Origin: Deltaproteobacteria bacterium
Lineage (GTDB): Bacteria > Desulfobacterota > Desulfobacteria > Desulfobacterales > ETH-SRB1
Reading direction: 5' to 3'
DNA: 7,564 nucleotides
NCBI GenBank assembly: GCA_030611115.1
Contig: JAUWQK010000068.1
Coordinates: forward strand, 1 to 7,564
Below the pieces are notes generated by a model. That model saw nothing but the letters and a program-made list of their open reading frames with translations. It was not told where the DNA came from and ran no database searches. Shown piece by piece: positions 5,549 to 7,564 of this stretch (position 1 is its first letter; each line of letters begins with the position of its first letter). A program made the position numbers and the translations under genes.

Positions 5549-6637
5549 TTACAAACTCCGCTCCCGAGAAATTCGGGCCAGGATTTTTCCAATTAACGAG
5601 CATTCAAGCCCAAAAGGAAGATAGCCCGCAAAGCCCAGAACCGGCATTTCAAAAATTTCATATCTATGAACAAAAGGAACACTGTATATCCATTTGGCCA
5701 AGCTGAAGTAGTTCCACATTTCCCAGAAACATCCGCAGAATAATGCAGCCAGAGCAGACGATATAACCAGACGCCAGTCTCCCCGGGCAATATCTGAAAA
5801 AACATGGTTTTCTCCTGACAAAATTTGAAGGAATACTATAACTAAAAGCGGTGATATCCACAGGAGGGGAAAAAGACAATCCGGCCGGATACTTATTGCA
5901 ACCAGGCCTGCGCCGGATACAATAAAAAGTGATATTGCAACTGGCTTTGACTGAAAAATGCCTAAGGGAATTAAATTATTACATTTTTCAACCCATGAAA
6001 AACTTTGTATCCATTCGCGGGTTCCAAGAACTGCCGGCAGAACAGTTGAAAAAGAAATTGATGCATAAAAGAAGTATTCCAAAGAGCTGAAATGCACGCC
6101 TATATACTGCCAGTTTTGAACAAATCGGTTCAAATATTCAAAGAACCACCAGAACACTGCGCTGACAGGAAAAAGCATAATAAAGTATTTCGGGCGATTG
6201 ATTATCATACAGCTCCCCGTGCGTTTATATGTAAGCGCATTTATGACAAGTATAAAGGAGAACCATAATGGAGTAAATGTATGGGGCTGAAATCCTGCAA
6301 ACCAGGGGAAACGAGTCCATGCAAGGAACCATGCTGTCAAACCTGTGAAAAGCCCTATCCATCCCCACCACGGAAATGGATAAAACCCAGCGGGTTTTGA
6401 AGCGACCTGTTTTCCTTTTCTGAAAATTTTTATAAATATCAATAATATTACAGCGAGAATAAATAAGCTATAACCTGTAAAGGCAATCCAGGAAAAAGGC
6501 GCATGATCTATGTATTGTGTTTCAGGGGGAAATTCCAGATAGCGATTCACAGGAAGACCGGCAAGCATAACGCCAAGCATAGGCAGGCCCAGCAAAATTA
6601 CCGATAGTATGATTAGTTTAATCAAAAGCTTTTTCAC
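5549..6637 (-). CDS. Uncharacterised polytopic membrane protein with an internal repeat
   Basis: This 362-residue, very hydrophobic protein has roughly eight to ten membrane segments (about 5-28, 47-70, 90-107, 122-136, 150-167, 186-205, 231-250, 255-272, 290-305, 330-348) and no recognisable catalytic domain. The GTG start at 6637 has AAGAAGG five bases upstream on this strand. Two segments look related: FFEYLNRFVQNWQY (165-178) and CFWEMWNYFSLAKWIY (303-318). Both follow the pattern E-x2-N, then W-x-Y, and each leads into a similar hydrophobic stretch, suggesting an ancient duplication. The EMWNYFSLAKWIYSVPF part and the later FEMPVLGFAGYLPFGLE stretch (329-345) look like a conserved signature I associate with unannotated membrane proteins; I cannot name a family. 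The gene is convergent with mltC and is not part of the lipoprotein operon. Confidence 0.75.
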   Translation of the reverse strand: MKKLLIKLIILSVILLGLPMLGVMLAGLPVNRYLEFPPETQYIDHAPFSWIAFTGYSLFILAVILLIFIKIFRKGKQVASKPAGFYPFPWWGWIGLFTGLTAWFLAWTRFPWFAGFQPHTFTPLWFSFILVINALTYKRTGSCMIINRPKYFIMLFPVSAVFWWFFEYLNRFVQNWQYIGVHFSSLEYFFYASISFSTVLPAVLGTREWIQSFSWVEKCNNLIPLGIFQSKPVAISLFIVSGAGLVAISIRPDCLFPLLWISPLLVIVFLQILSGENHVFSDIARGDWRLVISSALAALFCGCFWEMWNYFSLAKWIYSVPFVHRYEIFEMPVLGFAGYLPFGLECSLIGKILARISRERSL

Positions 6638-6711
6638 AGGTGCCTTCTTATATATTGTTTAATCCATTACATCCCGAACAATATCTATCAATTTCCTGTT
6701 TTTTTGAAATG

Positions 6712-6738
6712 TTGACAATTACACTTTTCAAATATGAT
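6712..6738 (+). promoter_or_regulatory. Candidate sigma70-type promoter
   Basis: A perfect TTGACA at 6712-6717 and TATGAT at 6733-6738 are separated by 15 bases, a little short. If used, it would give a leader of nearly 500 bases before the glycosyltransferase gene, covering all the downstream inverted repeats and the boxA-like motif. Confidence 0.35.
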
Positions 6739-6762
6739 GTCATAATTTAGGATAATAAGGCA

Positions 6763-6817
6763 AAGCAAATATGCCTTAAAACATCTTTAATACCACCATA
6801 TCAAGGCAAATTTGCTT
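6763..6817. repeat. Interrupted inverted repeat
   Basis: Arms aagcaaatatgcctt (6763-6777) and aaggcaaatttgctt (6803-6817) are complementary at 14 of 15 positions, with 25 bases between them. The left arm can also form a shorter local hairpin (aaggca with tgcctt, 6757-6777). It could be an operator or remnant ends of a small element; no target duplication is apparent. Confidence 0.55.
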
Positions 6818-6897
6818 GTTAATCAATAGGCTCACACTCCGCAAAAATCAAATCAGAGAATACCAATATGGCAATTCGTTATGTAACAAACGCTGAT

Positions 6898-6940
6898 GGG
6901 AAAGGCTGGCCCAAGGGAATTTTGGGTAAATTCCTTTCCC
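6898..6940. other. Strong two-tier hairpin
   Basis: The outer stem gggaaagg (6898-6905) with cctttccc (6933-6940) is perfect over 8 pairs. An inner stem cccaa (6910-6914) with ttggg (6922-6926) closes a 7-base loop. No T-run follows on the + strand. It is immediately followed by a doubled cgaaagt. Possible roles are a structured leader element or a T-less terminator. Confidence 0.5.
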
Positions 6941-7096
6941 GTCCCGAAAGTCGAAAGTCCAGGCCAAAAATGTCAAATTTCTGATGACCTGAGGACCAAA
7001 TGCGGAAAAATTTTACACGATAATCGTCATCTCGGGGTAAACTAAACGGTTTTTTTTCAAATTGGCCTCTTCCCTTCTAACCTTGACAACGATTTA

Positions 7097-7107
7097 GCTC
7101 TTTGAAA
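7097..7107 (+). promoter_or_regulatory. boxA-like antitermination motif
   Basis: GCTCTTTGAAA resembles the boxA consensus (GCTCTTTAACA) bound by NusB/NusE in ribosomal operon leaders and some other long transcripts. It lies about 140 bases before the glycosyltransferase gene. A TTGACA at 7083-7088 precedes it, but with no good -10 box at the right distance. An 11-base match can occur by chance. Confidence 0.25.
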
Positions 7108-7237
7108 TTAAGGGATTACGCCACTTCAGAGCAATTTTGGCTCGATTCTTGCTTTATAAGAGACTTACACCTGGAAGAAAATAGCGGCATTTTTCAAAGG
7201 TCTCAACCTTTTCACTATACAGCCTGGAGGTTAAGTT

Positions 7238-7564
7238 TTGTTGAAGTATAAAAACATCGGTTTTGTTTCAACACGTTTTGCCGGTACAGACGGTGTCTCT
7301 TTAGAATCGAACAAGTGGGCGGAAGTTTTTGAAAAAAATGGCCACCCCTGTTTCTGGTTTGCCGGAAAACTGGATAGGGAGCCTGAAAAGAGCTACTTCG
7401 TACCCGAAGCTCATTTTCATCATGCACAAAACAAATGGATCAATGAACGGATTTTGGGAACAAGGAGGAGGGATCCCTCTTTAACTGAATTGATTCATGT
7501 CTTAAGATCCATTTTGAAATCCCATCTCTATAATTTTATTGAGAAGTTCGATATTGACATTTTG
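7238..7564 (+). CDS. GT4-like glycosyltransferase, N-terminal part, cut by window end
   Basis: The frame stays open to the last base and encodes 109 residues of a longer protein. The start is TTG at 7238, 7 bases after GGAGG (7226-7230). An in-frame TAA at 7232 excludes anything earlier, and a second TTG at 7241 is possible. The opening IGFVSTRFAGTDGVSLES (7-24) is the first strand and the glycine-rich loop of a GT-B Rossmann-like domain. It is followed by KWAEVFEKNGHPCFWFAGKLD, which is typical of family 4 glycosyltransferases that move a sugar from a nucleotide-sugar donor, often in exopolysaccharide or O-antigen synthesis. The PEAHF stretch and the later YNFIEKFDIDIL segment also fit this group. 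The donor-binding C-terminal domain is outside the window, so substrate cannot be judged. This is probably the first gene of a polysaccharide locus, given the long non-coding region before it. Confidence 0.8.
   Translation, partial: MLKYKNIGFVSTRFAGTDGVSLESNKWAEVFEKNGHPCFWFAGKLDREPEKSYFVPEAHFHHAQNKWINERILGTRRRDPSLTELIHVLRSILKSHLYNFIEKFDIDIL

Larger units (their letters stand above)
6638..7237. other. 600-bp non-coding region between divergent genes
   Basis: No convincing gene is seen here. It holds the ribosome binding site of the minus-strand membrane-protein gene at its left end, a candidate + strand promoter (6712-6738), an interrupted inverted repeat (6763-6817), a strong hairpin (6898-6940), an 8-T run at 7050-7057 without a convincing stem, a boxA-like motif (7097-7107), and GGAGG (7226-7230) for the glycosyltransferase gene. 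The only short frame of note (6868-6984, 38 codons) overlaps the hairpin and looks accidental. A long leader or the margin of a polysaccharide locus is plausible. Confidence 0.6.

Noticed and set aside
5563..5577. cccgagaaattcggg as a bidirectional terminator for the convergent genes
   Set aside because: The stem is only 5 pairs, lies inside the minus-strand coding sequence, and no T-run follows closely on either strand.
6868..6984. A 38-codon frame starting ATGGCAATTCG
   Set aside because: It has only a weak upstream ribosome binding site, overlaps the strong hairpin and a doubled cgaaagt, and the peptide resembles nothing I know.
7041..7057. The 8-T run as an intrinsic terminator
   Set aside because: The only stem before it is about 4 A/T-rich pairs (aaac with gttt), too weak.
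7215..7427. A minus-strand open frame opposite the glycosyltransferase start
   Set aside because: The + strand frame encodes a recognisable glycosyltransferase N-terminus with a ribosome binding site, so the antisense frame is incidental.
7536..7548. A 13-base match (ttattgagaagtt) to the arm of the 75-218 element
   Set aside because: It lies within the coding sequence for NFIEKFD, which fits the glycosyltransferase family, and has no inverted partner nearby.

Overview
The window reads as a piece of chromosome from a Gram-negative bacterium, most likely a deltaproteobacterium (Desulfobacterota, Desulfobacteraceae-like). The basis is moderate-to-low GC, several lipoprotein signals that imply an outer membrane, gene families I associate with that group (LPP20, COG3014, a GT4-type glycosyltransferase with an STRFAGTDGVSLE start), and a palindromic intergenic unit beginning CGTCATTCCCG that resembles repeats common there. 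The taxonomic call is inference from family resemblance, not from a marker gene.

Layout. Positions 1-264 are non-coding and dominated by a 144-bp nested inverted-repeat element (75-218). From 265 to 5532, five genes run on the + strand: an LpoB-type penicillin-binding-protein activator lipoprotein (265-876), a TPR-like COG3014-type lipoprotein (886-2250), two tandem LPP20-family lipoproteins of unequal size (2503-3720 and 3742-4311), and an MltC-type lytic murein transglycosylase (4360-5532). The first two genes are separated by 9 bp. The last three are separated by 21 and 48 bp. Between the two groups lies a 252-bp gap with a GC hairpin, an octamer array, a strikingly symmetrical heptamer array and a possible promoter, so the five genes may form two transcription units.

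Convergent to MltC, with only 16 bp between stop codons, is a minus-strand gene for an uncharacterised polytopic membrane protein (5549-6637) that appears to contain an internal duplication. A 600-bp gap (6638-7237) follows, with inverted repeats, a TTGACA/TATGAT candidate promoter and a boxA-like motif. The window ends inside the N-terminal part of a GT4-like glycosyltransferase (7238 to the end), probably the first gene of a polysaccharide locus.

Working model. The five + strand genes look like an envelope module in which outer-membrane lipoproteins regulate peptidoglycan synthesis (LpoB with a bifunctional PBP encoded elsewhere) next to an enzyme that cleaves peptidoglycan (MltC). The COG3014 and LPP20 proteins are of unknown function but show the same predicted localisation. 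No CRISPR array, tRNA, rRNA, insertion sequence with a transposase, or classical defence gene is visible.
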